From a candidate division FCPU426 bacterium (lineage in GTDB: Bacteria; Oederibacteriota; Muellerivitia; Muellerivitales; Muellerivitaceae), in NCBI GenBank assembly GCA_027452205.1, contig DAIDGV010000023.1, forward strand, positions 62,001 to 126,000: a stretch of DNA of 64,000 nt, read 5' to 3'. Positions 42,700 through 51,487 of this stretch are shown here, one piece after another; within the stretch, counting starts at the first letter, position 1; every line of letters starts with the position of its first letter. The position numbers and the translations under genes are program-made. Under the pieces are notes generated by a model that made no database searches, was not told the DNA's origin, and saw nothing but the letters and a program-made list of their open reading frames with translations.

Positions 42700-43617
42700 A
42701 TGGAGGATCCTTTGAACAAGTTCGAAAAGTTGCAGCGACAGGTCGAAATATTGATGGTGGAGGATAATGTCGCGGATCTTCTTTTGATGATGAAGTTCTT
42801 CAAGGAGTCGCCGGTCAAAAACCGCGTCAATGTAGTCCGGGAGGGGATGGCGGCCATGGACTATTTGAATCGCGTCAATGGCTTTGAAGATGCCGTTAGG
42901 CCGGACCTGATCCTTTTGGACCTGAATTTACCGGGTAAAGACGGTCGTGAGGTTTTACGCGAAGTGAAAAAGGATCCGGCTCTCCAAGCCATTCCGGTGG
43001 TGATCGTGACCGATTCCAACGATCCGGAAGAAGTTACAAAAGCTTATGAAAATAAAGCTAATTTTTACATGATCAAGCCGTCCGACATGGAGCAATTCTT
43101 GACGTCCATGAAATATCTTGAACTGGTCTGGGTGAAAAAAGCCGAAGCGCAAGAACCTGAAAGGGCAAAAACGCGGCGCCAAGTCGCTGTCCATGAAAAA
43201 AAGGGGGATATGGTCCGTGTTTTCATGGTGGAAGAGAACATGGGCGATGTTAGCTGGATGAGGGAGGCGTTAAATATCCACTCCCGGTTCATCGAATTGA
43301 ACATGGTGAAAAGCTGGGGAGAGATGGTCGAACGGTTCAGCGGTTTTCAAGACGGGTCATCCCTGCCCGACGTGGTCCTAATGGACCTGAGCGAGCCTCA
43401 AACGCCCGATTGGAAACTTTTGACCCGGATCCGGTTTAACGGAGCGCTCGCGGATATTCCGGTGGTCATTTTGACGAGCCCGGGATCGGAGGCTGAGATC
43501 CGCCGGACGCTGGACGACCCTTCCATTTTTTGCGTCAGGAAAACAAGGAAACCGGATGAGTTGTTCGGGGCGATCCACCACATCATCACCTACAACGTGA
43601 AGAAAGTCCTCGTATGA
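42700..43617 (+). CDS. Tandem two-receiver response regulator
   Basis: About 305 residues from the ATG at 42700 (the open frame starts with TTG at 42637; neither has a strong ribosome binding site). The first receiver (about 10-145) is Rcp1-like with VEDN, the phospho-acceptor in LILLDLNLPGKDG, Thr in VIVTDS and Lys in IKPS. The second (about 170-300) has VEEN, VLMDLSEP, ILTS and a degenerate RKTRKP, so its acidic pocket is altered. No output domain is present; it would act as a phosphorelay or protein-binding switch. The next gene overlaps its stop by four bases (ATGA), so they are coupled. Confidence 0.85.
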   Translation: MEDPLNKFEKLQRQVEILMVEDNVADLLLMMKFFKESPVKNRVNVVREGMAAMDYLNRVNGFEDAVRPDLILLDLNLPGKDGREVLREVKKDPALQAIPVVIVTDSNDPEEVTKAYENKANFYMIKPSDMEQFLTSMKYLELVWVKKAEAQEPERAKTRRQVAVHEKKGDMVRVFMVEENMGDVSWMREALNIHSRFIELNMVKSWGEMVERFSGFQDGSSLPDVVLMDLSEPQTPDWKLLTRIRFNGALADIPVVILTSPGSEAEIRRTLDDPSIFCVRKTRKPDELFGAIHHIITYNVKKVLV

Positions 43618-44102
43618 CCATGGATCCGGGAAAAGAGAGAGTGGGGATGAACGCGCGGGCGCCCAAGAGGCCGCTCGAGATCCTTCTGGTAGAGGATAGT
43701 TTGCCGGACGTCCTGTTGATGAAAAATGAATTTGACCGGTTCGGACACCCGGTGAACTTGCGTATCCTGACCGACGGCGAGCAGGCGCTCTCCTTTTTAA
43801 AGCGGGAGGGCAAATACCTTCTCGCGCCCGTTCCCGATCTGGTCATCTTGGACCTGAACCTGCCCCGTATGGATGGTCGGGCCCTGTTGCGCAGCATTAA
43901 ATGCGTGGACCGGCTCAGTGATCTTAAGATCATTGTGGTGACGGGTTCCCGGTCGGATTCGGATATCCGCGAAATGAACGAAATGCGGATCAGCGGCTAT
44001 CTGATCAAGCCGAGGGATCTATACGGTCTTCGCCAACTGATGCGCGAGATCAAGAATTTCTTACTGAACGATCAGCAACTGCCCATCGTAAAGGGTTGTT
44101 GA
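43614..44102 (+). CDS. Single-domain response regulator (Rcp1-like)
   Basis: A 162-residue receiver protein. The start overlaps the upstream stop (ATGA); an in-frame ATG at 43647 with GAGAGTGGGG upstream is an alternative. It keeps the full pocket: VEDSLPD, the acceptor Asp in LVILDLNLPRMDG, Thr in IVVTGS and Lys in LIKPRD. The layout matches Rcp1-type receivers that work with phytochrome or hybrid kinases. It lies 560 bp before the methyltransferase-kinase cluster and may receive phosphate from one of the kinases there. Confidence 0.87.
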   Translation: MTMDPGKERVGMNARAPKRPLEILLVEDSLPDVLLMKNEFDRFGHPVNLRILTDGEQALSFLKREGKYLLAPVPDLVILDLNLPRMDGRALLRSIKCVDRLSDLKIIVVTGSRSDSDIREMNEMRISGYLIKPRDLYGLRQLMREIKNFLLNDQQLPIVKGC

Positions 44103-44660
44103 ATCCCTAAAAGTCCCTCGTCCGATTCAATACCGAGAATCCAAAAAGATCCGCACAGAGCGACTGACGGCTAAAGGTTCGTTGCATCGTTCCTTAAAAC
44201 GCTTTTCAGTTCGATTTTGGTCATCAATATCCGCCTCAAGCCCATCCCGATCCTGATCCGACCTTGTGTTTTGAATCATGTCTTATTCCTTTAAAGAACG
44301 GGTAAAGCCCGGTTTCGAAAGAAGGCGAGTTTTTTACCAGTTTGGATCGTTGTTTTCCCATAGGGTTCGAACTTTAAATCGATTTCTGTTCGGCCCTTCA
44401 AGACCCTTTTGATGTCCGGTGTGTTTTTCCGATAAAACGAGGGTGCCTAGGTTTCAAACACCTCTCAATCGTAGTAATTTAAATCCTCGTAAAGTCGTTC
44501 CGGCAGGTTTGGCGGGACCGGACAAAAATGCTACAAAAATAAATTCCTGAAATTAAGGGACGCGCTCAAAATTAAGTTATAGTCGAGGTCGTTCCAGCCG
44601 GGTCGCCGATATAAAGAAATAAATCGCAACTAAAATTCAAACGAGAACTCCAAACACAAA
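44103..44660. other. Intergenic region before the methyltransferase-kinase cluster
   Basis: 558 bp with no credible gene. A small stem CGGGTAAAGCCCG occurs near 44310. The DNA becomes AT-rich close to the start at 44661, consistent with a promoter, but no clear -35/-10 or sigma-54 element was found. Confidence 0.4.
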
Positions 44661-46079
44661 ATGGCGATCTCCCAAAACAAAGATACCTTAATTGTCTGCC
44701 GCAACAGCCAAGGCATGGAGTTCCGCGCGACCCTTCTTCGGCTCTCCCGCTACCTAGTCGTCTTCGAGGTCTACAATCCCTACAGCATCCTGCAGCTGTC
44801 CGAGGTCTTGGTCGATTTTCGCATCATCATGAACGACCGGATGATCTATTCGGGCCGGGCGGTGGTCAGCAATCTGGTGAATACCGGTACTGTCCTGGTC
44901 TGCGAAGCGACCTTGAACGATTCCTGGCTGGACGTGGACATCTTCACGTCGATGTTCACCGCCAAGAATTTAAAGACCGAATTCACCGACTTCCTCAAAG
45001 AGTGGGAGAAGTTCCGGATGGTCGTTCCGGATTTTAAGATCGTAGTCGCGGATATGCAGACGTTGTTGATGGACCTGAGGGGTTGGTTGGAACAAGTGGA
45101 ACTGGGCATCCGTTCGGAACCGTCCAAGAACAGGGACGAGATGGAACGGGAGATCGTCCAGGAATTGAAAGCGCCGGTAATGCAAACGGCGGAGCGCCTG
45201 TTCAAACGCTTCGAGGACGTGTCCAGCAAGATCGACGATGACATCCAACCGATCCACCGCGCCTACGTGAAACGCCAGCTTCATCCACTGGTACTCTGTT
45301 CCCCCTTCTTATACCGAACGTTCCAAAAGCCCCTGGGTTACGCGGGGGACTACGAGATGGTCAACATGATGCTGAGGGACCCCTTCGAGGGCAGCTCGGT
45401 CTTCGCGAAGATGTTGAATGTTTTCTTCCTGGATATCGCGCCCTGCGTGGCCCACCGGAACCGTATCGTTTACCTGAATGAAAGGCTCAAGGACGAGGTT
45501 CGCCGAGTTGCTCCAACGGGGCGAAGCGCCCGGATACTGAACTTAGGATGCGGCCCCGCCGGAGAGATCCAGAAATTCATCGCCGAAGAGGAGGTGGCGG
45601 ACCAGGCGGATCTCCTGTTGCTGGATTTCAACGACGAAACCCTGGTCCACACCAACAAGGTTTTGGAGGACGTCCGATGGAAGCACGGGCGAAAGACCCG
45701 GATCCAGACGGTCAAAAAATCCGTGAACCAGATCCTAAAAGAGACCCTCAAATCTTTCGCGGCCGATCCCGGGCAACGGTACGACCTGATCTATTGCGCG
45801 GGGTTGTTCGATTATCTCTCGGACCGGATCTGCAAAAGACTGATGGGCCATTTTTATGAGGTGCTGGCGCCGGGCGGACTTTTGATCGCGACGAACGTGG
45901 ATATCTCCAACCCCAACCGGGGATTGATGGAGTTCATCTCGGAATGGCATTTGGTTTACCGCAATTCACAGCAGTTGAAAAGCCTGATACCGGACGGGGT
46001 CCGCCCGGAGGATGTGCAATTGCGGGCGGACGCCACCGGCGTCAACATCTTCATCGAAGTCAGAAAAAACAATGATTGA
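44661..46079 (+). CDS. PhcB-like SAM-dependent methyltransferase, probable signal synthase
   Basis: A 472-residue cytosolic protein. Residues 1-100 are a PilZ-like beta domain (LIVCRNSQGMEFRATLLRLSRYLVVFEVYNP). A helical region follows (105-215), then LHPLVLCSPFLYRTFQKPLGYAGDYEMVN, then a class I methyltransferase fold with the SAM motif ILNLGCGPAGEI (about 295) and YDLIYCAGLFDYLSD. This order is what I recall for proteins annotated as 3-hydroxypalmitic acid methyl ester synthesis, the PhcB family of Ralstonia, which makes a quorum signal by methylating a 3-hydroxy fatty acid. The substrate here is inferred. The next gene overlaps by 8 bp and encodes a membrane kinase hybrid, as expected for a phc-type operon. 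Confidence 0.72.
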   Translation: MAISQNKDTLIVCRNSQGMEFRATLLRLSRYLVVFEVYNPYSILQLSEVLVDFRIIMNDRMIYSGRAVVSNLVNTGTVLVCEATLNDSWLDVDIFTSMFTAKNLKTEFTDFLKEWEKFRMVVPDFKIVVADMQTLLMDLRGWLEQVELGIRSEPSKNRDEMEREIVQELKAPVMQTAERLFKRFEDVSSKIDDDIQPIHRAYVKRQLHPLVLCSPFLYRTFQKPLGYAGDYEMVNMMLRDPFEGSSVFAKMLNVFFLDIAPCVAHRNRIVYLNERLKDEVRRVAPTGRSARILNLGCGPAGEIQKFIAEEEVADQADLLLLDFNDETLVHTNKVLEDVRWKHGRKTRIQTVKKSVNQILKETLKSFAADPGQRYDLIYCAGLFDYLSDRICKRLMGHFYEVLAPGGLLIATNVDISNPNRGLMEFISEWHLVYRNSQQLKSLIPDGVRPEDVQLRADATGVNIFIEVRKNND

Positions 46080-48729
46080 ACAAAGCCAGACCTTTCAGGC
46101 GGAACTCCACGACGCTTTCTTGAATTACCAGCGGGAAACCCGCATCCATAACACGAAAGTGGGATGTTGGCTGGCCTTTGTCCTGATGCCTGCGGGTTCG
46201 GTCCTGGATTATTTCGTTTATCCCGGTTCCTTTTTCCATTTTTTCAAATTGAGGCTTTTGTGCTCTTTTTTGATCCTCCTGGACCGGGTTTTTCTTGAAA
46301 CCCCCTGGGGAAAGAAATATTTCAACCTGCCCGGATTCATCCTGGTCTTTCTTCCGACCTTCTTCATTTCCTGGATGATCGGCGCCACCCAGGGGGCGGC
46401 CTCGCCCTATTACGCGGGCTTGAATTTGGTGTTGCTGGCCCTGGGGTTTGTCCTGCACTTCACCTTCATCGAGAACCTGATGGCGGGCGTGATGGTGATC
46501 ATCAATTACGCCTTGGCCTGCTGGGTGCAACGCGGCCCGGCTCCCGAATTCGCCGTCTTTTTCAACAACCTTTATTTCCTGGTCCTGACCGACATCTTCA
46601 TCGTCACGGGCAGCTATTTCAGCCACCGCCTGATGAAAAGGGAGTTCGCCGCCCGGTTCGAGCTGGACCGCAACCGGCAGCAGTTGGAGGAGTCGAACCG
46701 CAAATTGGTGGAATTGGACCAGATGAAGAGCCGTTTCTTCGCCAACATCAGCCACGAGCTTCGCACGCCCCTGACGCTCCTGATCTCGCCGCTGGAAACC
46801 CTCCAAAGGGAAAAGGCCCACCTGATGGACGAGGAATCCAGGGGCATCCTCCGCATGATGTCCAACAACGCGATGCGGCTTTTAAAGCTCATCAACGATC
46901 TTTTGGACCTGGTCAAGCTGGAATCGGGCCGGATGGAGATCAAAAAGGACGTGGTCCATATGCCCGAGATGGTAAGTGGGTTGGTCCAATCCATCCAGAA
47001 CACGACCCGCGACAAAAGGGTGCGTCTCTCCACCCTGGTGGAAAGCGAGGTGGATTGGCTGGTGTTGGACCGGGACAAGCTTGAGAAGATCATCTTGAAC
47101 CTGCTGTTCAACGCCTTGAAATTCACCCCCGCAGGGGGGCTGGTGGAACTGACCGTTCAAAAGGTCGACAACCAACTGGTGATGAAGGTGAAGGACACCG
47201 GAATGGGCATCGAGGAAGAGAATATTCCTTTTATTTTTGACCGTTTTTGGCAAGCGGATTCCAACTCGAACCGAAAGTACCAAGGAACTGGCATTGGGTT
47301 GGCCTTGGTGAAGGAACTGGTCGAGGTCCAGGGGGGCGTGGTGGAAGTGGAAAGCCGGGTATCGCGGGGAACGACCATGACCATCCGGCTTCCATATATG
47401 AAAGCCCATCATTCCCAAATTTTCGAGGAACAAAAGGGGCTGGTGGAAGAGATCAAACCCGAGGCGGAACCCGATGAGTGGCTGGCCAAACTTTACCGCC
47501 GGGCCGAGCTTTTCCCAACCCTGGTGTCCCCTCCGAACACGCCGTCCCTGGACCATTACGGCCACCGGCGAGCGCTCAAGTTGTTGGTGGCGGACGACGA
47601 ACCGGACATGCTGCGGTTCCTCAAATCCCAGTTGAAAAAGCATTACGAGATCATCGAGGCGGTCGACGGCAACCAGGCGGTGGCCAAGGCCAAGCAGTTC
47701 CTGCCCGACCTCATGCTGCTCGACATGATGATGCCCGAGAGGGACGGCATCGCCGCCTGCCGCGAATTGAAGGAGATCACTTCCACCCAAGCCATCCCGA
47801 TCATCCTTTTGACCGCCCGGGCCGACGACGCCACCAAACTTGAAGCCTTGAACGCGGGCGCCAACGATTTCCTGACGAAACCCTTTTCCACCACCGAACT
47901 GCACGTGCGCATCAAGAACCTGCTGGATACCCACCGGGCCCAGGCCGAGCTGATCCGCCAGAACCAGCGGTTGGAGGCGGCGTTGGAACAATTGAAGGAA
48001 ACCGAGGCCACCCTGGTCCAGACCGAGAAAATGTCCGCCCTGGGCCGCATGAGCGCGGGAATGATCCACGAGATCAACAACCCCCTCAATTACGCCCTGG
48101 CGGCCCTGGCCCTGTTGAAGAACATGCGGGAGAAATGGCCCGAGGCCGAAAGGCCGAAGCTGGACGACCTGGTGGCCGACATGCAGGAAGGCATGAAGCG
48201 GGTCAAAAATATCGTGTCCGACCTGAGGGGATTCAGCCATCCGGGCCACGCCGCCGACCTGGTGCCTTTGGAGGACGTGATCGCCGTGGCCCTTCGGTTC
48301 CTGGGACAGGAAACCAAGAACGGCACGCGGATCGAGGTGCGGGTGCCTCCTGACCTAAAAATCTTCGCCGTGAAGAACAATTTGATCCATGTGTTCGTCA
48401 ACCTGCTCCAGAACTCCATCGACGCTTTCAAGGGGAAACAATTCAACGGCGAGGGACCGGCCATCCTGATCCGCAGCGAGACCGACCGTGAAATGGTGAA
48501 GGTTTGGGTGAGGGACAATGGAACGGGGATCCCTCCGGAGTACCTGAACAAGGTTTTCGACCCGTTCTTTACGACCAAGGATGTGGGGCAGGGCATGGGG
48601 TTGGGGTTGAACATCTGTTATCGGGTGATGAAAGAGCAGGGCGGGAACATCTCGGTCCAAAGCGAGCCGGGTCAATTCACCGAATTCCTGCTGGAGTTGC
48701 CGTTGAAACCAAATGAGAAGGCGGGTTAG
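46072..48729 (+). CDS. Membrane hybrid histidine kinase HK-REC-HK (PhcS-PhcR-like fusion)
   Basis: About 885 residues from the ATG at 46072, which overlaps the methyltransferase stop. Residues 30-190 hold five or six membrane segments without a periplasmic sensor domain. A first kinase follows: ANISHELRTPLTLL (H box), NLLFNALKFTP (N box), VKDTGMGI and GTGIGLALVKELV. A receiver (about 515-635) has VADDEPD, LLDMMMPERDG, LTAR and LTKPF. A second kinase follows: MIHEINNPLNYAL, NLLQNSIDAFKG, VRDNGTGIPPEY and GLGLNICYRV. In Ralstonia the sensor PhcS and the receiver-kinase PhcR are separate; here both architectures are joined in that order. A short membrane sensor suits a hydrophobic signal. Confidence 0.88.
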   Translation: MIEQSQTFQAELHDAFLNYQRETRIHNTKVGCWLAFVLMPAGSVLDYFVYPGSFFHFFKLRLLCSFLILLDRVFLETPWGKKYFNLPGFILVFLPTFFISWMIGATQGAASPYYAGLNLVLLALGFVLHFTFIENLMAGVMVIINYALACWVQRGPAPEFAVFFNNLYFLVLTDIFIVTGSYFSHRLMKREFAARFELDRNRQQLEESNRKLVELDQMKSRFFANISHELRTPLTLLISPLETLQREKAHLMDEESRGILRMMSNNAMRLLKLINDLLDLVKLESGRMEIKKDVVHMPEMVSGLVQSIQNTTRDKRVRLSTLVESEVDWLVLDRDKLEKIILNLLFNALKFTPAGGLVELTVQKVDNQLVMKVKDTGMGIEEENIPFIFDRFWQADSNSNRKYQGTGIGLALVKELVEVQGGVVEVESRVSRGTTMTIRLPYMKAHHSQIFEEQKGLVEEIKPEAEPDEWLAKLYRRAELFPTLVSPPNTPSLDHYGHRRALKLLVADDEPDMLRFLKSQLKKHYEIIEAVDGNQAVAKAKQFLPDLMLLDMMMPERDGIAACRELKEITSTQAIPIILLTARADDATKLEALNAGANDFLTKPFSTTELHVRIKNLLDTHRAQAELIRQNQRLEAALEQLKETEATLVQTEKMSALGRMSAGMIHEINNPLNYALAALALLKNMREKWPEAERPKLDDLVADMQEGMKRVKNIVSDLRGFSHPGHAADLVPLEDVIAVALRFLGQETKNGTRIEVRVPPDLKIFAVKNNLIHVFVNLLQNSIDAFKGKQFNGEGPAILIRSETDREMVKVWVRDNGTGIPPEYLNKVFDPFFTTKDVGQGMGLGLNICYRVMKEQGGNISVQSEPGQFTEFLLELPLKPNEKAG

Positions 48730-48737
48730 GAGCGATC

Positions 48738-50000
48738 ATGGAATTTTTATATGACTACAAAAAGTTTTACATCCTTTACGTGGATGACGAGGAAAAATCC
48801 CTCAAATACTTCCGGGAAATTTTCGGCGGGACCTTCAACATCATGACCGCTTCCAGTGCGGAAGAGGGTTTTCGGATATTGAGGGAAAAGGCCGATCAGA
48901 TCGGCCTTTTAATGACCGATCAGCGCATGCCCGGGGAAAAGGGCGTCCAGTTCCTGGAAAAAGCCCGGCAGTTCCGGCCCCGGATCATCCGCGTCTTGAT
49001 CACCGCTTACTCGGATATGGAAACGGCCATCGAGTCCGTGAATACGGGCGCTATCTATAAGTATGTGAACAAACCCTGGGATATCCCCCAGCTGGAGATC
49101 ACCCTGAAGCGGGGCCTGGAGTTCTTCCTGGTCCAGGCCGAAAGGGACCAACTGCTGCGGGAAAAGATGTCGACCCTTTACAACGTTATGCTCACCGACC
49201 GCATCCTCAGCTTGGGCATCCTGGCGACGGGATTGAGCCACCATATTCGCAATTCCATGGTGGCGGTCAAGACCTTCCTGGACCTGACCCCCCAAAAAAT
49301 GAAAGAGGAAAACCTGGATTTTGAGCAGTTGCGCAACCCCGACTTTTGGAAGGATTACTACCAAAAAGTCCAGGGCCAGATGGACAAAGTGGCGCGCTTG
49401 TTGGGCGACTTGTGGGAATCCTCCGAAAAGTTCAAGGATCGGTTCACCGACAAGGTCCAATTGCACGAGGTGGTGGAAAGGGCCGTGGCCGCGGTGAAGC
49501 CTGATCTGGATAAAAAGGGGATCAAGGTCGAGAACCTGATCCCGAAGAACCTTCCGGAATTGAAAGTGGACCTTAAAAAGTTCGACCGCCTTTTTGAGAT
49601 GCTGGTCAAGGAGGAGGCGGTTACGCTGACCCGGGGTGGAAAACTGAAATTCACGACGGTGGTCCTCGGGCCGAAAGAAGGCCCCTCGGAGATCCAATTG
49701 GAACTCCAGGATGACGGTCCGGGCCTGCCCGCGGACGCGATGCGGTCCATTTTCGATCCCTTTTTCGTGCGTGGCGGCGATCCCCAGGAATTCGGCATCT
49801 ATTTGATGTCCTGTTTTTTCATCGTCTATCACCACGGCGGCCGTATCTCCGCCCAGAGCCTGGAAGGCAAGGGCAATGTGTTGACCCTGACCTTTCCCCT
49901 GGAACCGCAGGCCAAATTACCGATGGCCGAAGAGAAGGACTTCATCAGCAAGATCATGGTCAACGAATCTTTGTGGGAAAAAATATTATCAGGAAATTGA
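48738..50000 (+). CDS. Receiver-histidine kinase (PhcR/PhcQ-like)
   Basis: A 420-residue cytosolic protein with AGGAG upstream, eight bases after the preceding stop. The receiver (1-130) opens YILYVDDEEKSLKYFREIF and has the acceptor Asp in LLMTDQRMPGEKG, Thr in VLITAYS and Lys in YVNKPW. A kinase-like region follows with a HisKA-type LSHHIRNSMVAVKTF and an ATPase fold (DDGPGLP, IFDPFFVRGG). Its N box (FDRLFEMLVKEEAV) lacks the usual Asn, so catalysis may be impaired. An N-terminal receiver with a C-terminal kinase is the unusual order reported for PhcR, and PhcQ is a comparable regulator. It is probably the output relay for the hybrid kinase. Confidence 0.82.
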   Translation: MEFLYDYKKFYILYVDDEEKSLKYFREIFGGTFNIMTASSAEEGFRILREKADQIGLLMTDQRMPGEKGVQFLEKARQFRPRIIRVLITAYSDMETAIESVNTGAIYKYVNKPWDIPQLEITLKRGLEFFLVQAERDQLLREKMSTLYNVMLTDRILSLGILATGLSHHIRNSMVAVKTFLDLTPQKMKEENLDFEQLRNPDFWKDYYQKVQGQMDKVARLLGDLWESSEKFKDRFTDKVQLHEVVERAVAAVKPDLDKKGIKVENLIPKNLPELKVDLKKFDRLFEMLVKEEAVTLTRGGKLKFTTVVLGPKEGPSEIQLELQDDGPGLPADAMRSIFDPFFVRGGDPQEFGIYLMSCFFIVYHHGGRISAQSLEGKGNVLTLTFPLEPQAKLPMAEEKDFISKIMVNESLWEKILSGN

Positions 50001-50016
50001 CCGGAGAGACCCCCTG

Positions 50017-51462
50017 ATGATCCCCCCGAACTTAACGTCAACGCGGTCCGTCCCCCCGGCGCGAAAAAAAACAGGCCCGGTGAGACCGGTCCTTTTCATC
50101 GTGGACGACGAGGAAAGCGTGCGCGAGTCCTTTCGCCTGATCCTCCAGGACGATCATGACCTGGTCTTCGCCAAGGACGCCAAGACCGCCTTACAGGCGA
50201 TCAAGGCCCAGACCTTCGACCTGTGCTTGCTGGACATCCTGCTGCCCGACGGATCGGGCCTGGACCTGTTGCGGCAGATCAAACGAAAGGACTCCTCGGC
50301 GGAAGTGATCATGGTGACGGCCCTGCAGGGCGTGGAGACCGCCTTGACCGCCATGAAAGGGGAAGCGCGGGATTACATCACCAAACCCTTCAAGGTGGAT
50401 GAACTGCGAGAGCTGATCCGGAAGGTGCTGGCCCGGCGGGCGGAACATTCCGCGAAGAACGGTCCGAAAAGCGGTTCCGGCGGGCCGGAGGCTTTGTGCC
50501 TCTTAGGGTCCAGCCCCAAAGTTCGCAAGTTCGCGAAGGAGATCAAGGCGGCGGCCCAAAGCCGTAAAACGATCTGCCTGGTCGGCGAAAAAGGATCGGG
50601 TATGGAAGAGGCGGCGCGGGAGATCCACCAGCTGAGCCCGCGCAGGGACGGGCCCTGGGTGGTCCTGGATGTTTCCCCCCGGAGCGAAAAGGAACTGGAA
50701 AGGGAATTGTGGGGCGATGAAAGGAAAGGGGAACTGCCGGAAGTGGGCAAACTGGAATTCGCCCACCGGGGGACCTTGTTCATCCAGCAAGTGGAGAAAC
50801 TGCCTTTGCGGCTCCAGGACAAGTTGACCCAAGCCTTCCTCCACCAAAGGATATTCCGGTCCGAGAAGGGGAACCGGCTCCCCCTGGATATCCGAGTGAT
50901 CCTGTCCTGGCGAGTCGATCCGGCACGGCCCCTGGCGAAGGGCGCTTTGTCAGAGACCTTATTCCGTTCCATCGGCCGGGATATCCTGACGGTGCCCGCG
51001 TTGAGGGACCGAAAAGAGGATATCCCGCTGTTGGTCCGCCGGGTCATCGACCGGACCAATCCCCATGCCCGGATACCGGTGAAAAGCGTGCATGCCGACG
51101 CGATGGGGCTCTTGACCCAATATCCCTGGCCCGGCAATATCCAGGAGCTGGAAAGCTGCGTGGAAAACATGGTGCTTTTCGCCCGGGAAGCCACCTTGAC
51201 CCTGGACGACGTCCCCATGGATATCCTGGTCCAAATGATGGGTGTCGCCATCAGCCGGGAAAAAGTAAAATTGTCCCTCAAAGAGGTAAATCGCCAGTTC
51301 GAGCGTCAATATATCCAGATGATCCTGGGAAAAACCCAGGGTTACCAAACCCGGGCGGCTAAAATGCTGGGCCTGCACCGGACCACCCTGATCTTGAAAC
51401 TCAAGAATTTGGGCCTGGAATCGGACTACCGGAAGATCGTCCGAAAAAGACGCGGGAAATGA
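50017..51462 (+). CDS. NtrC-like response regulator with degenerate AAA+ domain
   Basis: A 481-residue protein with GGAGAG upstream, 16 bp after the previous stop. An intact receiver (20-140: FIVDDEES, LLDILLPDGSG, VTAL, ITKPF) is joined to an AAA+-like domain and a Fis-type HTH (YIQMILGKTQGYQTRAAKMLGLHRTTLILKLKNLGL). The ATPase core is eroded: Walker A reads GEKGSGMEE with Met for the catalytic Lys; the GAFTGA loop that contacts sigma-54 is absent (DERKGELPEVG instead); Walker B reads LFIQQVEKLP instead of LFLDEI. PALRDRKEDIPLL is retained. It probably cannot remodel sigma-54 holoenzyme and may act as a plain DNA-binding switch. Confidence 0.85.
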   Translation: MIPPNLTSTRSVPPARKKTGPVRPVLFIVDDEESVRESFRLILQDDHDLVFAKDAKTALQAIKAQTFDLCLLDILLPDGSGLDLLRQIKRKDSSAEVIMVTALQGVETALTAMKGEARDYITKPFKVDELRELIRKVLARRAEHSAKNGPKSGSGGPEALCLLGSSPKVRKFAKEIKAAAQSRKTICLVGEKGSGMEEAAREIHQLSPRRDGPWVVLDVSPRSEKELERELWGDERKGELPEVGKLEFAHRGTLFIQQVEKLPLRLQDKLTQAFLHQRIFRSEKGNRLPLDIRVILSWRVDPARPLAKGALSETLFRSIGRDILTVPALRDRKEDIPLLVRRVIDRTNPHARIPVKSVHADAMGLLTQYPWPGNIQELESCVENMVLFAREATLTLDDVPMDILVQMMGVAISREKVKLSLKEVNRQFERQYIQMILGKTQGYQTRAAKMLGLHRTTLILKLKNLGLESDYRKIVRKRRGK

Positions 51463-51487
51463 ACGGTCCTTTGAAAGAAGCCGCGAT

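Noticed and set aside
44360-44380. GGTTCGAACT resembling a tRNA T-arm
   Set aside because: No acceptor stem, anticodon arm or D-arm can be folded around it.
44500-44535. Possible sigma-54 promoter before the methyltransferase gene
   Set aside because: GG and GC elements are present but never at the required 10-base separation.
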